Under the pieces are notes generated by a model. It was not told the DNA's origin. It did no database searches and was given only the letters and a program-made list of their open reading frames with translations. Of a DNA stretch of 64,000 nt, positions 22,402-37,204 are shown piece after piece. A program made the translations under genes and the position numbers. The stretch lies in the NCBI GenBank assembly GCA_020746105.1, contig CM036658.1, positions 30,095,099 through 30,159,098 on the forward strand. The letters run 5' to 3'. The first letter of the stretch is position 1. Each line of letters starts with the position of its first letter. The stretch comes from Trogon surrucura. Taxonomy: Eukaryota > Chordata > Aves > Trogoniformes > Trogonidae.

Positions 22402-25400
22402 CTCATCTTGACAATAGGAGGATGAATCAACTAGGAAATGCAGAAATGTCTTTTGGACTTATCAGGAGCTTGAAAGACAGGAGCGTAAAATACAGGAATA
22501 ACAGAACAGTATCCCATAGTATTCAAGGGAGAGAAACAGCAGTAACACTGACTGTCAACTCATCAGTGACTTCCACAGACTCCTAAATCCAGCATCACAA
22601 AGAAGCATAAGATTCTTCTAAATATCATTAAGGTGCTTACACTGCACTAACTGCATTTATATGCCTGGACCATACCTATTCTCTTCACCATAATTTGCTT
22701 ATTTATATTTACCTTCACTCCTACATCCAGTTTGGCTTGTATTTTATCAAAATGCATTATAAACTTGTTTCTGTCACTGTCTCCTTCAAGAATAAGAACT
22801 TCAAAACAGGTTATAAATTTTTTAAATAGTGATTTCTTGCCATTCTTTGCTGCCTGTGTGATAAAAAATATGTGCTATCCAAGCATCTGAAAAAGCTTAA
22901 GGCCTTTTAAGAAGCCTAGCACTTAACGAATACTAGAAGACCATATTTAATTGGAATATGAAAGAGTCAACAGAGTTTCTCTGGAGTAGCCTGTCACAAC
23001 TCGTTTTGCCAAGCATACCAGTGTGAGCTAAATGCTTATTTTTCACACTGGGAAATGGTGAAAAAGAAATTTACTGTTTCATCCCAAACTACCAGAGTGA
23101 AAAACAGCAGAGCTTGGCACAAAACCCAGACCTGCCCAAGTACCAATTACGTACTTAATCTATTAATGCTTTCCTTCTTCTCTTCATGCATAGAATGACT
23201 CCTATGATTGTTTCAATAAAGAAAAGTCAGGGCAAAAAAGTCCTGAATAAAGCAGGCATGGATTCTTAATCTTCTCATGAAGAACAAGGTCAACTCCAGG
23301 TGTAAATTGAAACAGCAAGGTTGTGCAAAATGCTGCTAACTCTTTGCTGCTTCTTCCATGGCTAGTAAGAATATGTGTTTATAATCCTCTCAGTTTTGGC
23401 ATCCCATGAAAACAATTTCACAAAAAATATGCTAACTTCTTAAGGATAAGAAAAAGGATACAAAACAAGCACCGTCATAACTCCCCCAGACAGTTGTGGT
23501 GGTCTAACTCATTGTGACTACCGACACTGAAACCTCTGCTGGCCTTTGAGAAAACCTAGAAGCATGCTGAACATTATTTTATGCCAGGGACTAATGTGTC
23601 TATGACACAGGCAAACTCCCAGAGGAAAGCAGTTGTGAAGAGAGTCCTCTCCACATTAGATTCTAAAAAAAATTATCAAGAAACACCTGTAATGTAAGAA
23701 TATTACACAATTTGTATTATACATTAAGTACAAATAAGCAGTATAAAATACATACAATTCTGACTTACAGCAATGTAAAATCAAACACATAAAACATAAC
23801 AGTATAAAGGCTGAATGTTTTTGCTTCTCACAGGCAGCTTTGTATAGAATATATGCATTTCATATATTTTGACATCTGAACAGTTGAGACACTATTTCAC
23901 TATAAAAAAATTTGGCACACAGCACAGTAAAAGTGATGCCACTAAAAAAAATACTCTCCCCCCACCCTCAAACCCTCAACCAAATATCCAAGCCTCCGCC
24001 AACTCAAATCAGGCAAAAGACAACCATATTGAAAAAATAAACGGGAAAGAAAAATACGACAAAATAAAAATCCTGAAGAAAAAAAAGTAGTTCAGGTGGA
24101 GCAGAAAGAAAATGCATCTCTGATAACAGGCAGTGGCTGTGAACGATACAAGAGAAATGTCTTTGCCACAGGAATCACACAGACTTCTTTGGAGAACATA
24201 ATGAAATTTGGAGGAAAGGTCACGTATGAATCAGCCTGACAGTGACTATATATCAGATGTGAAACCACAACTGACTTTTTCAGAGAAGTGAAGTTGACAG
24301 ATTGTTTGCGCGTAACTGGCCACCCAGAATGAGGGTCTAGAGACTCAAACTGGGCAGTTCTTTATTAGCTCCAAACAGGGAATTAAGCTGACCAATCTCA
24401 AAGTGAAATTTGAAACAACCACTGTTGGGGAGAACAAAACTTTAAAAAATCTGTATTAAAGATTGTGTTATAAAAAAGAGACCAATAACACAAGGTAGAC
24501 CAAAAACACTCAGGCGGTGCTGCAAGCCGAGCGGGAAACAGAATTGTGCAAGTTCCCTACGACTTGAATGCATCTGAACTCCCAAGATCGAGCTGTGCTT
24601 CATGAGCATATCCAAAGACCGAGTGGAAGCACATGGTAGCAAACAAATTGGCAAGACACAGGGATGAGCTCCACACTGCTGAAACTATTTGGTTGACCAA
24701 GAGGTTCACAGTATTCCATCTTGGACAAACCTGAGAAGTTTCAGAACTTAGATATCCACCAGCCTCCTTATCAAGTCAATTTAGTGACCAAACTTTGTAC
24801 CAAACTTTTGGGGATGTAATCTTGAGACACCCTTACTGTATTTCACTGTAAAACAGATACCCAAACTTCAAATTACCACTTGAGAATTATCAGATGCAGC
24901 CTGATACAGCACGATATGTATACGCACATATGAAAGGCAGCTTATAAAAGAAAGGGTAGACATAGCTCAGATCTTCAAATTTAAAACAGATGTAAACCTT
25001 CAAAAGTAGCTAGCATCTGAAAAACAAGCTCTCATTTAATCACGTATATTTCAGATAATTTATACGGTAAAAAACTTATTGCTGCCAACAAACTTTGTTT
25101 TACTCAGACCCTCACATTTACAAGCATTATGACTATACTTAAAGTATTGTCAGGTCAATGTCTTCATATAAAACTCTTGGGAGAGATGTATTTATGTCCA
25201 GAGCACAGCTGAAGGAACTAAATAGGAGAGTGAGGGATTTGGAGGCACAGATGACTTAAGGACTTCAGAAATGATGCACACACTAACCAGGGGTAGGCCA
25301 TGTGATAATATGCTTTCCAAAACAAGACAGAATTTCTTGGCATACCACACTGCAATTTTCATGCACAACTGAAAACAGATTTCTTCTAATCTATATGTTT

Positions 25401-26186
25401 TTTCAGCCACTTTCTGAAAAAGACAATGGAAATAAAATTCTGTTCACTGAAAACGATTAAAACATCTGAGATAAACATACCAGTTCTTTGGCACCGAAAT
25501 GCAGATTTTCCGTCATGAAGTCTATTGAGGGAGAGTGTATGCATTCTAAACTGACTCTAATGATAAACACATGTCAGATATATATGGAAGCCCTGGTATT
25601 ACTTAGGCACATCAGGAGATGGCGGACGTAAAATAAATGGAAATCCTGGATGTTCACATGCTATAGCAGGCATTTCACCATATGGCACAAAGAACAGTCA
25701 CCTTTATGCTTAGAGGCTCTTGGGTATCTTCTAGGCCATTACGTTACTATCACCGAACTCTGGCATGCAGAATTTTCCTGATGTGTAATCACTCAGCCAT
25801 TTCAATCGCTATGCAGTTATCTGTATTTCAATCTCAAGAAAAAATGGACCATCATCCTTTAAATTTAATGCTGCTATACTTTCACAAAGTCACTTGCTAC
25901 CTCATATTTCCCATACTTTTTCTTATCTAGCAATCTTGTCAGAAGGGTAATATGCTGTAAACTTATATTCTCATTTTATCAGGCTGTGACTTTTTAATGT
26001 AACCAGTCTTGGCAGCTACATTCACTGACATCCCAACAGATGAGATTTTTCTTTAACCAGAATTCTAATAATTCAAGAACATCTCATTTTTCTCCTGCAG
26101 TTAAGTTTTAAAAAGTGTGAGCAACAGTGCCTCTAGCACTTTTGATCTAATTTTCCAGTGATGGGCTTCATATTTAGCTGAAAGAA

Positions 26187-26217
26187 CACTCTTAATTGCA
26201 GAGCACTCTTAATTGCA
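26187..26217. repeat. Short direct repeat
   Basis: CACTCTTAATTGCA occurs at 26187-26200 and again at 26204-26217, a 17-bp-period duplication. Confidence 0.9.
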
Positions 26218-29200
26218 TAACATTATTTTCTTTCTTTTTAGTTTTTTTTTTTAAAAAATAAATCTCAATTTCTTAATTCTGAGTTGCAGCACTTTAAGAA
26301 CTGATCTGGATAGGAAAGAGTGGAAGAAACCGGGATGTTTTTATACTTTATTTTTATACAATATATAATGAAGAGCTGATACAGTTTCATTTATAAAAAT
26401 GAGAAGAGCAAAAGACAGCAGCAGCTGTTTTTAATTTTTAGAAATATCAGGAATTCAATTTTTTTTCTGATTTTGTAATGCAATTTTTAGTCACACTACA
26501 GAACATATATACAAAAAGAGCTTTGCCAGTTCACAATGTGTCAGTAGCTGCCAGTCTTCAGTATAAGTGATTACAATTGTTTATATAATATTAAGGACAG
26601 CTTTAACACTTTCTCTAACCAACCAAACTAATGAAAGATTCCAACTCATGTATGTTGTACCTTACATTCTCTCACCTTGTACTTATTCTCTGTGCCAAAT
26701 CTAAAATGCTTCTCAAAGCAACATGAGGAGGCAATAAACTATGTCCACCTTTCCTTCAGTGGTACATTGATCTTGGGTTTCTGACACAAAAAAAATTCTG
26801 TTGGAAGCTAATGCTTTTTAACATGACCTCTTGGCTGAAACTGCTCAATGGGTATACAGGGAGCAAGACAGGGAAAATATTTTCCTTTCCCATTTGGTTG
26901 AGCATATCCTTCTCCCTGTCCCTTCATGTGGATCAACTTTACAAATTGATTACTTTCCCTATGAACACATAGAAGATGCAATTCAAAGATACTCTCTTAA
27001 GTAGCCAAATGATTTAAAAGTAACTGGAAACTCTATCAATATCTGTTCTAAATTCGTAGCTTTTCTAACACCGTTTAACATTTTCTGTTCAAAATCATCA
27101 TTCTAACTGGAAGCTGTAGTGTATTACTAGTACCAGACTTGTGTGACAGCTGAAACTTTCATTCAAAAAGCTGCTCAGGGCTTGGCTTTTCCTGTAACAC
27201 ATTCGTGCTATTAGGCTTAAAAACACGGTGGTGTGCTGTGTGCCACTCTCATGCACATACATCCTGCCTCATTATCCTTGTAAAGATCATACCTTTGGTT
27301 ATCTTGAGGACCTGGTGGAAGGAGAATATCTCCTTTATCTGTGATGATGTTACACGTCAGGTATTCCAGTTTCCCCACACTAATTTTTTCAATTTGGTTG
27401 GCATGGAAGCATTCATAATTTACACCCTTTCTCTGTAGCTTAGCAGTGTAGGTGCCAATCAACTGTCACTCCAGGCAGTCCGATTTACCTCTATTATTTA
27501 TTGGATCACATCCTGAGAAGTAGCCACATGTGTCCTGCTGGCCACATCGTTGCAAATCAGATGTTTCTCTATGCATATCATCTTTCCCTTGCTTTTAGTT
27601 TAAGTATTCCTTTATGACCTATAAAATTTTCAGTGCCAGCAGCCTGGCACAATTTTCATTATGATGCAGCTCATCTTTACAGTCTAGCTTCCTCTTGCCC
27701 CAAGGGTTCCCTAACACCTAAATCTCTCCTTTCTATACCACAAATCTCTCATTTCTATAGTACGCTCTCATCCATGCATTGAGATTTTGAGATTCTGGAC
27801 CTCCACACTTGCCTCTGGAGGCAAGTCTCAGCAATAATTTGGAGAGGAATACCAAGGAGATTCTGAACATCAGTACCTTGACCTTCCTTTATTTAAAAAA
27901 AAAAAGCCACAAAAAAAACCACCAAAAGCCAAACTAACCGCAATTCGTTGAGAATCTCTTGTTACACTATGTTTTCTCCCCATATTTTCTTGAAGGAAAA
28001 CACAAAACAAGAGTAATTCTAACATTTTGCTCTTTTGTTCCTATGACAGCAAGATATTTACGCATGTCACTTAAACACTTATTTAACATAGGAATGAATG
28101 TTGAGCCACGTGCATGTGAAGGACCACGCAGCACAACATCACTAACACAGGCATATCTGAGCTTAAAAGAGCTTACTGCTCTTCTCATTTTTTGCCTGTT
28201 TATGCTCTTGCAAATGTATTTGTTGCCTGAATTACCTAGATCCAAAATATCACTTACAAATATGTGACTCAACTTCCTCTAAGCTTTACTAACAACAATA
28301 TGCCTGTCCATACTCTGGTTTGACACACCAAATAAGTGAAATAAGTATATTAAAACCGAAAGTAATCACATCGCTTTTGAGATTGAGCCTTGCCTAAAAT
28401 AGGAATACACTTTAATAATCTTGAACAGTCAGTTCAGCCAGGCAACAGAACTAAGTAATATAGCTTCACAGGAATGCAAATTAGTGGTAGAAAAATCCCT
28501 GGACTAGTAATTTAAAACTTGACAGAAGACAGCCTTTTCATGTCGAGATAAACATAGTACCTCTGTGAAAAACTGCCAAGTTACTAGCGGTTTATTTCAA
28601 CACTGAATTTTAAAAAGATTCTTTTCAGAGTGGACAAAATCCAAACTGTAATTAAACTGAGATCACGGCAATTGCTACTTTCCTGTTGAAGATGATGGTT
28701 AACTGTGGTCTAGACTATCTCCTTGCTCTCAAATCGTTACTCTACTAAGGCACGTGTGTGGCAGCCTAGTTTGAATGCAAAGGGGCTAACGGAGAAGAGA
28801 TCTACAAATTGGGCCAGAGAAAGTAAGGGCAAGAGCATGTGTATGTGGAAGGAATGGTTAACCAAAGATGGAAAGACAATGGAGAGAACACAGCATAGAC
28901 AGGAGCCTGAACTCTTCAACCAGAAACCTGGGAAGGGGTTGATACTAACTGGGCTAGCAGACAGATGGAAAATCAGGTCAAGAAACAGGTGAGAGACAGT
29001 GGAGAAAGAGCTGTCAAAAATTGTCAGACTTAAGTTTTACAGAGACAAAAAATTTCGATTGCAGCCATAGCATTGGATTCTAGGCTTTGAAATATGGAGG
29101 GGTATATACAAAAAATATGTTAAATAGCTCACAGTTCAAGTGATTAGATTTGGAAGAGAGGGAACCTTCAGGAAAAGAAAACAAAAACCAATCTGTCACA

Positions 29201-31753
29201 CAGAGAAAGTATTTACGCCTCAATGTGATATTCATCACTGAATGCAAAATTCTTCACTTCACCAATAGTCTTAGGAAGACCACAGACATTCCTGTTGAAC
29301 ATTAACATCTGGTGTTTGACATGGAAAGTTCTCAGGAAACAGTGGCTTCGTACATTCAGTGTAACTTCCATTCAAACAGAGTCAAAATACTGAGGACAAA
29401 AAGAATCCAACACTGCAACAGTGATTCCCAGCATTGAGCCAACTATTTTCACCTGTTTTACATGAAACTATGCCATTACATCACTGCAATACATTTCTAA
29501 AAATGTAAGATTTTGATGGAGGCAACTGTTACATAGAGAAAAGTATATCAGGTATCTGATATGCAAATGAATACCTTTATTTCCATACTGAAATACGAAA
29601 GGAGCATAACCTAAACAGAGCAGTACTGTTTCACTACTCACAGCATAACCCATTGTTAGAGAATGGAAACATCTGTACACACACGGCAATACATTCACTC
29701 CTAGGCAAAATAAGTAACATTGATAACATTCTTCTTATAATTATGCTAATTCTCTATGCACAATTCCTAATTTAAGAAACGTATAGCAAAAAGAATTTAG
29801 ATAAAAAGAGCGCAAACCTTTTAAAGGGTCACTCAAAAACATAAGCCATTTGCTGCATTACCAAAAATCAAACCACAAGACAGGAAAGCATGAAGAATTA
29901 ATGATAAACATATTATACAAAGCTGATGGACTATCATATCAGTATTAAACAAAAAAAACCTGCTTCATACAGTAGTCCTCTTGCTATGTTTTATGCACTA
30001 AACCCAAAATATTTTCATAAGCAAAGAATGTTAAAAATCCATGTAAGTAATTATCTGGTTATGATGCTATTGCAGGCACCAACAACGGAAACATAAGTTT
30101 TATATCAACAATAACATCTATCCTAATCAGAATGTTTTTGTAGTGAGTAGAATTCTTCAGTTTCTTTAGTGTTTGAGTTTTTTTTTTTTGGCGGGGGGGG
30201 AGGGCTGAGAGAAGGGAGTAGGTTGTGGAAAAATTCCCCAAAGCCCAAATGAAAGACAGCAACTGTTCTGTGCTTGATCCAAAGCTTTTGAATTTAATGG
30301 AAAGTCTTCAACTAAACTGCAGAAGACTTTGCATCAGGCCCTTGTATGATTTACTGCATCTCCTCAGATTAAATCCATAGAGAATACAGAGGTTTAGTTT
30401 TCATGTATTTTCCACTAGAAAGTACATTTTTTGAAATAAAGGCAAAGATAGCAACTGTACACTAAAGATTGGCAGCTAAAATGGAAACCTTTGCATTTTT
30501 CAAATGTAGAAAATACAGATATGACTGTTCCTCCTCTGATACAGATATGTTCAGCTAAAAGTTCTACTAAATTCATGAACTACATCTTCCTTGTTTTACC
30601 CTGCCACACAATGAAAAGGTACTAACAGTATCATTTAAAATTTCCTTAATACATAAGTATATTCATTAGAACAAATGTTACACATTTACTGGTTGTGTAA
30701 CCATGTCTTTTATGTGTTAGTGCTTTGTAGCCAAAGATTACCACCTAGTGATATACTCCACGGAACTTGATGCTCTGAATAATTACTTACTGTTAATTAA
30801 TGCCTCAAAGTTAGTACCCTTTCATAAACTGTTTTTCACAGATTGTTGGTATGAAACACATTTTTAGTGTAAATCTACAAAGAAAAACATAAAACAACAC
30901 AAGTGCTGTGACTACTCTATCCTTGTTTGGTTTCTTTTTTTGTTTACTACTGAGAGGCTGTAGAACAGACTGATGAACAGATAAACCTCAGGTCATTGCC
31001 TGAACAGTTTCAAAAAAAGAAGGTGATAGAAACCTGACGAATGCAATTTTGATCAAGCAATTTAAATACTCTTTTGAAAGAAATAAAGGTAATACATAAT
31101 CAGTCGTGTAACTTCATTCTTTTTGTTCCTGTCTGTCCTGGGCAGAAATACATTTCTTCCTCTTTCTCATATCCTTTTTACCCAAGGACTTCCTTAGTTC
31201 TGGCACCAGAGATCCAGTGAATTTACAGAGACAGGGTCTTCTCACATGTGAAGCAGTAAAACTCATTTTAAATAAAGAATAATTTATAAATTTAAAAAAG
31301 AATAAAAATAAAGAAAATATTTTCTTACTATTGTTAGTATTTTAGTTGGTTTTCCAATCCCAAATTCATTTGAGCCATACAGGTAAAGATCCATACATAT
31401 TAAATTCACTCATCCCTGAAATAACGCCCAGAACTTTAACTTTAGCATAGTAACCTTTGGGCATCTGTTAAAAACACATGGACCTGCAGCTAGACAGCAC
31501 TAATGTCATCCCTCCAAAATCATGTTAAGTACAGCTGTTCTCATTGGGCAGCTTAGACTTTTAATGATCAAAATCATATCATGCACCAGGCTTCTCAGTC
31601 AAATCCTGGCACGTCTCTCCATGGATGTGCATAAGCTGCCTGAGATCCTGTTTCTAAAGCCTTCGAATTCCTTTTAAATTCCAAACAAGACAAAGCTGGT
31701 TCCCGAACGTGAAGCAATCCAAAATAAGCTCCCTAGGCCTTTCATTAGCAGGG

Positions 31754-31771
31754 AAAAAAAAAAAAAAAAAA
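31754..31771. repeat. Poly-A tract
   Basis: This is an uninterrupted run of 18 A. The sequence upstream shows no coding similarity that would mark a processed pseudogene. Confidence 0.9.
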
Positions 31772-34410
31772 GCTTCTAAGAGCTAGTAGCGTCTTACATT
31801 TCTGGTCTAGAAGAAATTTCTCAACATATTTAGAAATTCTGGCAAGCTTTTCGGCAATGTTGAGACTCAGAGTGATGTGGCATGGCCCCAGCAAACCTTG
31901 AAGATCATAATATATTCAAAATTTGCTGTGCAGAATCTTCTTTGCAGACAAGTATCTGCATGATTTAAACATAATAGCATTTGAGTAACAGGTGAAAAGA
32001 CAGGACTTAGTAGGAAAACAGTAGTATAGCAATATTGACAGCTAAATCATAAGAATTCAGAGTACTTCTTGTTAAGCACTTAGCACAATTTTATTGTACT
32101 TGACTGAAATCTATGCAAACTCTTCTTAAATCAAAAAGTATGCTTATCTCATTCTGAAAAATATATGGGCAAACATAGTAATGGAACATAAAATCTCAGT
32201 GGGCAAAAGGAATTAAACAAATATCTTGACTGCATGCCCAATATGCAAAAGTAATATTCAGCATTCCACAGTGAATTAAAAGCAGATTGCCTTTTATCAA
32301 TGAAAACAAACCTATTCTGAAAATGAAAACAGCCACAGGATGTTTTCCTTCAAATACTTGGAAACTCAAGTTAATGAAATGGTAAACAGTGTGGTCTGCA
32401 TTTCATGTGACCTCAGAATATTGCTAGGGCTAGAAAATCAATTATTTTTTTTAATGAATTGTATGTTTAAAAACTGTGGGAAAAGAAGAAATAACATACT
32501 GAAAAATTAACTTTTGCTAAAGCACAGAAGGGATGCCTGCCTTTAGTTGGGAATATGCGATGGTCAACCAATAAAGTTATGATGGCTTAGCCACCACTTG
32601 TCAACAGTACTGTAATAAATTAACTGTACAAGTTCTTCTACTGTAGTGAGGTTAAAAGCCCTCTATGGGTTTTTAAAAAAGCATCAGTGTCCACCAATAA
32701 ACTTGATTTAAAACATGAGATCCACTCGCTACAAAGTGTGGGATTAATAGATTTTCATACCACTGAAAAACAGGACCAGCAGCAGAAAGTAACAGTTCTA
32801 AAGAGTAAAACAATTCCATGAAGATACCTGTGCAATCTGTTTTCAACGATTATAGCCAAATAAAAGGCTTTTTTAAGTAAATATGGAAAGCATACAGTCA
32901 GCTATGACTATGAATACACCAAAAATAATTGAACTAAGTAAACTAGTGAGAATAATATTCCTTATGTATTCTTGGTGATAGTATTATTTGGAAATAAAAT
33001 TCCAACTGTAAATTCTTTTTAAAAGACTTCTATACTTTACACAAGCAAAAGACTGACACATCTGAATTCCAGGCAGAAGAGTTTCTTGCAGAAACTGACA
33101 AGAGGTCTTACTGTTTGAATTTAGCCGCCCCTCTTCAAACATGAAATCGCTCTCCATGAGTCCCTACACATCCAGTATTTTCACTTCTGCACCACTTCTA
33201 ACGTTACAGCAACTAGTTTCTGACTAGCTCACCTTCAGACTGGAAAATCTTGGTCAAATATATTTAACAGAAGGCAGCTGCTTTTTAGCTCCTTGTCAGT
33301 ACATCTGTGACCTTTTCCTTATTCTCTTCTACCATTAAAAGAAGAAAAAGCAGTAAGATTCTTCTACCCAAACACTGCTCCAGGAGTATCAAATTCCTAT
33401 GAACTTGATTTTGCTGATATGAAGTACAGAAATCCTGCTGCATACTATGCTAATAGCTGAACTGCGTCACTCATAACTGTGCTTTGTTACAAACTAATGA
33501 TGCCATTACGGGATAAATTACCCAATTCTACACTAAAACTTAGCCTGTGGACTATAAACATCTCAGATTTCAGACTCTCTTGGTGGACCACCCATAGGAA
33601 TTTAGGATAACGTGGAGGAAAATGCATACTTTTATATATTGATATTTTTGGTTCAGGATTGCCTGCTGGCATCACTTCAGCAGTACATCCCCTAAAATAA
33701 TATTTATTTCTGCTCTTTCTCACTATTCTTTTATAATGTCCTGTCTGTTCTCAACCTCAACTGCTTATTTCAGTGGGCATCTTCCCACTTGTATGTCTTC
33801 ATTTCATCTCTTGCAGACATCATTAGTTGGACAGTTAATATTTAATAATATAACATCTGTGGCCTTCAGGAGAAACACTGCACTGAAACTAATGAGTCAG
33901 AGGGGTGTTAGAAGTCCACCTTTAATTCAGGCTAATGTTTGTCACATTTTGCTCACATGTGGCAACTTCACTCTGCATCTAAAAGTATGTAAAGCCTTTG
34001 TCCAACTGTTGTTGGAACCTGAGATTATTTACATTAACTGAACCATGTATATGCAGTATATAAACAAAACAAATCTATTTATAAATACTCAAACTCCACT
34101 ATTAATGCTTCCTGGCATTCTTCTATTTCACTTACTAGGGATTAGTCCACCAGCTGAGATGACAGGACGTGTGTACTAAACAGCTTTTTGCATACACGTA
34201 TAAAGATTTTGTATAAAGTTTTTTGTCTATGTCCCCTAGTCGATATATTTCCTTAGAAAGGGAAGCAAGGTCTACAAAGAAGACAGAATGTAACATACAG
34301 AACACCCAGTGATAACGCCTGTGCTCTCACCCACATTTGCACCCCTTCCTAAGGAGGGCTCTCACCCCCACAGAAGAAGTGGAAAGAAAAAAAAAAACAG
34401 TAAGCTTTAC

Positions 34411-34482
34411 CTTTCTGCAGACACTTTCAAAATTAACTTCTGTCCTAAGAGCAAGTCTGGTAACTTCGTCTGGCTTTATTTC
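34411..34482 (-). CDS. SRFBP1: SRFBP1 exon, EIKPDEVT motif
   Basis: This 72-nt phase-0 exon on the - strand reads EIKPDEVTRLAL then RTEVNFESVCRK. It lies between the acceptor TTTCATCCACAG and the donor GTAAAG. It aligns with the mammalian SRFBP1 segment that begins ELKPD and ends in NFEK-basic residues, directly between the HAMK end of the previous exon and TATER of the next. The 24 residues fit both neighbouring phases. It is more diverged from the human segment than the exons on either side, which suggests relaxed constraint in the linker after the N-terminal helix. Confidence 0.92.
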
Positions 34483-35143
34483 CTGTGGATGAAAGATATA
34501 TTTATTATTCCTATAATCAGACTTCACAAAATCTTTCTAAGGTTCATCTTCCTCACAAACACGCTAACATCATGGCATTTTCCACTTCTCTTAGAGGAAG
34601 AAAATCAGTTTGTTGTCTAGAGACTTTTACTGTATGTATATATGTTTACTGACTTAAAAAATATTATTTACATCTAATCTGACTGTACCTACTATCACTG
34701 AGGGCAACAGATATTTTAACAGCAAAGTATGCAGAAAGGTGATTTTATTTACAGAAATGTTTGAATTGCCTTTATTGTTGTGCTCCACTTACCTTAGACC
34801 GTGAGGTTACATCAGAACTTAGCAACGTATGTGAATACATAAATTTAAGAAAACAAAAATGAAGTTCAGAAGGAAAAAAGAACTATTTTCTGAAGAGACT
34901 GACTACACACAGTTTTCATTCCTGGACTTAAGCATTTCCATTGGCAGCTAAAATAAAGGAATTAAAATCCTGGAGGAGTGGATTTTGTTAAAAGTTGAAT
35001 ATTTTATGAAAATGCATCCAGGACATATTTCTCTTTATTTTAAAATACATATATATGTTGTATTACAAAATGTCCTATTAATTTTATCAATTGAATGCTC
35101 TGAATACTAGCTTTTTCTTCCCAGGGCACTGTGTCAAATCAAT

Positions 35144-35290
35144 CAGAATCATAGAATGGTCTAGGCTCATAGAATCATAAAACGTGTTGGGTTAGAAGGG
35201 ACCTTCAGAGGTCATCTAGTCCAATCCCCCCTGCAGTAAGGAGGGACATCTTTACTAGATCAGATTGCTCAGAGCCCCATACCAGTTGTT
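35144..35290 (-). mobile_element. CR1 LINE 3' end, antisense
   Basis: On the + strand it starts AATCATAGAATGGT, the reverse-complement CR1 tail, then a second tail-like unit, then GGGTTAGAAGGGACCTTCAG and AGGTCATCTAGTCCAATCCC, ending near ATTGCTCAGAGCCC. It is a very short 5'-truncated copy. The doubled tail could reflect octamer expansion or two stacked insertions. Confidence 0.88.
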
Positions 35291-37204
35291 TGCCAGATGG
35301 CCACTTTAAAAGCATTTTAACTACTGTTACGTAAAGGCAGATCCCAAATCACTTCCACACATTCATAGCTCTGAAAAATGACAAACTTTGTGCAAAGAAA
35401 CCTAGTTATTCTGACAGCTTTCATCTAGACCTAGCCTGTACCACAATGCTTGTGGCTTCAACGCCTCAATAAAATTATGTTTGCTGAATTTCTAAAACCA
35501 CAGGGAAGTAGATAACTTAAATATAAATTACAGGAATTTTGCAACACTTGTGGTCATCAAAGAAGAAAACCTAAAGTGGAAGTAGCCATGCAAAGTATTA
35601 TAGTTTGAGAAAATGAGACACATCCAGGTGCTTGGTCTGTACCTGTAGTTAATATTACACTCAGATCTGGGTAAGAAAGACAGTAACTGGAAAATCTTAA
35701 CAGCGACTACTGTAACTACTGGCTCAGAACAAATAATGTAGTAGCAAATATCCAAATGCAAATAAAATTATAGAAGATACGATTATTTACAGATATCTAA
35801 GAAAAAAATGTACTATATAAAAGAGAAAGACTTTCATGTTCAACAGGTAAATTAGACTTACTCCTTTCTCTCTTTTTGTCTACTAAATCATCCTTCATAA
35901 ATATTCCAACTCTTTCATTTAACGTCGTGTTCATATTAAGTTCCCATATTCTATCCTGTTTCTGTCCTGAATCTGGAGCAGTCTGTGCACTTCCTTAGAT
36001 GTAATTTCAGGAAGAACTAAGCAGCTTACTTTCTTAGAGAGGGTCATACCTTCTGTTTCAAAACCTTATGTTGTCCTTCCTTCTATATTAGACACCTTAC
36101 AGAGTTTGCATCTTACCTAGATATTTAAGGCATTGCATAAAGTGCCTAAGTATTAAAATTATAAGCAAGCATATAATAAAAAGAACAAAGTAAGAACAAA
36201 AATTAACAACAGCAAAAAATATCTCATTTTGTGGATGTCAGAAGAGCTTCCTGACAATAAGGTCTGAAGTCTGCAAAATCATCTCCCAAAGGTACTGATG
36301 GAAGCCCAATTGCTTGGAGGACAGGATCCAGACTGGAAAAAAAAAACACCTGGTGGATGTAGGAAACAATCTTCTACTGGCAGATGGACAGATGGATGAC
36401 CTAATAGAATCTAGACATGGAAAAGACCTATGATTCAGTTTTCCATGACCTTCCAAAGCATTTTACAGATGGTGAAAGTAGGACATGGTGACTAAGTGAC
36501 ATGCTTACTGTCACATAATTAGTTGGGGGCTATGAATGCAGCTCTGGAACCAAATACAGTTCATTAAATCAAGCTGTTGCTTTATTAAAAGAAAAATATA
36601 ATCTATACGTTCTTCATCCCAAATAAAACAGCCTATTTCCTGTCTCTTTGGGATTCAAATGCAGCAACCTGGTTCAGAAGGGAGGCAGGCAAAACTTCTG
36701 CAATCCCTACAACAGGATGTCAAAGGTTTAATTTTAACATGACAGTATTGCAGAATTCCCTTAATACTGCAGAATCATGCATGATAACGGAGACAGAATT
36801 ACAGTGTGGAACGTGAAGTCATGAATGGAGCTTCACTGAAATGCTTAGTATATAGAATGAGGACGAGAACCTCCTGTTAAGACTCATAACCCCAAAGTTA
36901 AAAAGCATCTTTTGCTTCTCTTAGAGTTAAACCAAAACAAGCATTTTTTTACTTAGATAGTTTTCAGCATCCTGGTTTTATCAAAGTAGCCATGTAAGTC
37001 AAGTTATTGCAATAAATAGACCTTTATTCTCTGTCTATTAGCCGTCAGCAGCACACTAGAAAACAGAAAAAGGATACAGTGATAATTTTCCCAGCAGTTT
37101 TCTCTACTTTGAGATGCACATAGCTCAAGAATTCGTGACTTGCAAAGAGTATCTTTCTATCTACTATCTATTATGAAACCTTGTTTAAGGGACATTAAGT
37201 GATT

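Larger units (their letters stand above)
15898..34410 (-). other. SRFBP1: Large SRFBP1 intron (18.5 kb)
   Basis: The intron lies between two in-frame SRFBP1 exons, with a GTAAAG donor at 34410 and a TTTTGTATAG acceptor at 15898. It carries a CR1 at 16.1-17.3 kb, LTR elements at 18.2-18.8 and 21.6-22.4 kb, poly-A and other simple tracts (for example at 20523 and 31754), and otherwise AT-rich sequence. From about 22.4 to 34.4 kb I recognise no gene, RNA or named repeat. Confidence 0.85.
22402..34410. other. Intronic sequence without recognised features
   Basis: About 12 kb of AT-rich sequence inside the SRFBP1 intron. I see small simple repeats, including a 14-bp direct repeat at 26187-26217, a T/G-run at 30178-30203 and an 18-bp poly-A at 31754-31771. 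Short scattered open frames have no recognisable domains. No RNA gene was identified. Confidence 0.6.

Noticed and set aside
30178-30203. T-run followed by a G-run as a G-quadruplex or switch-like element
   Set aside because: It is a single short homopolymer pair without the four spaced G-tracts needed for a confident quadruplex.
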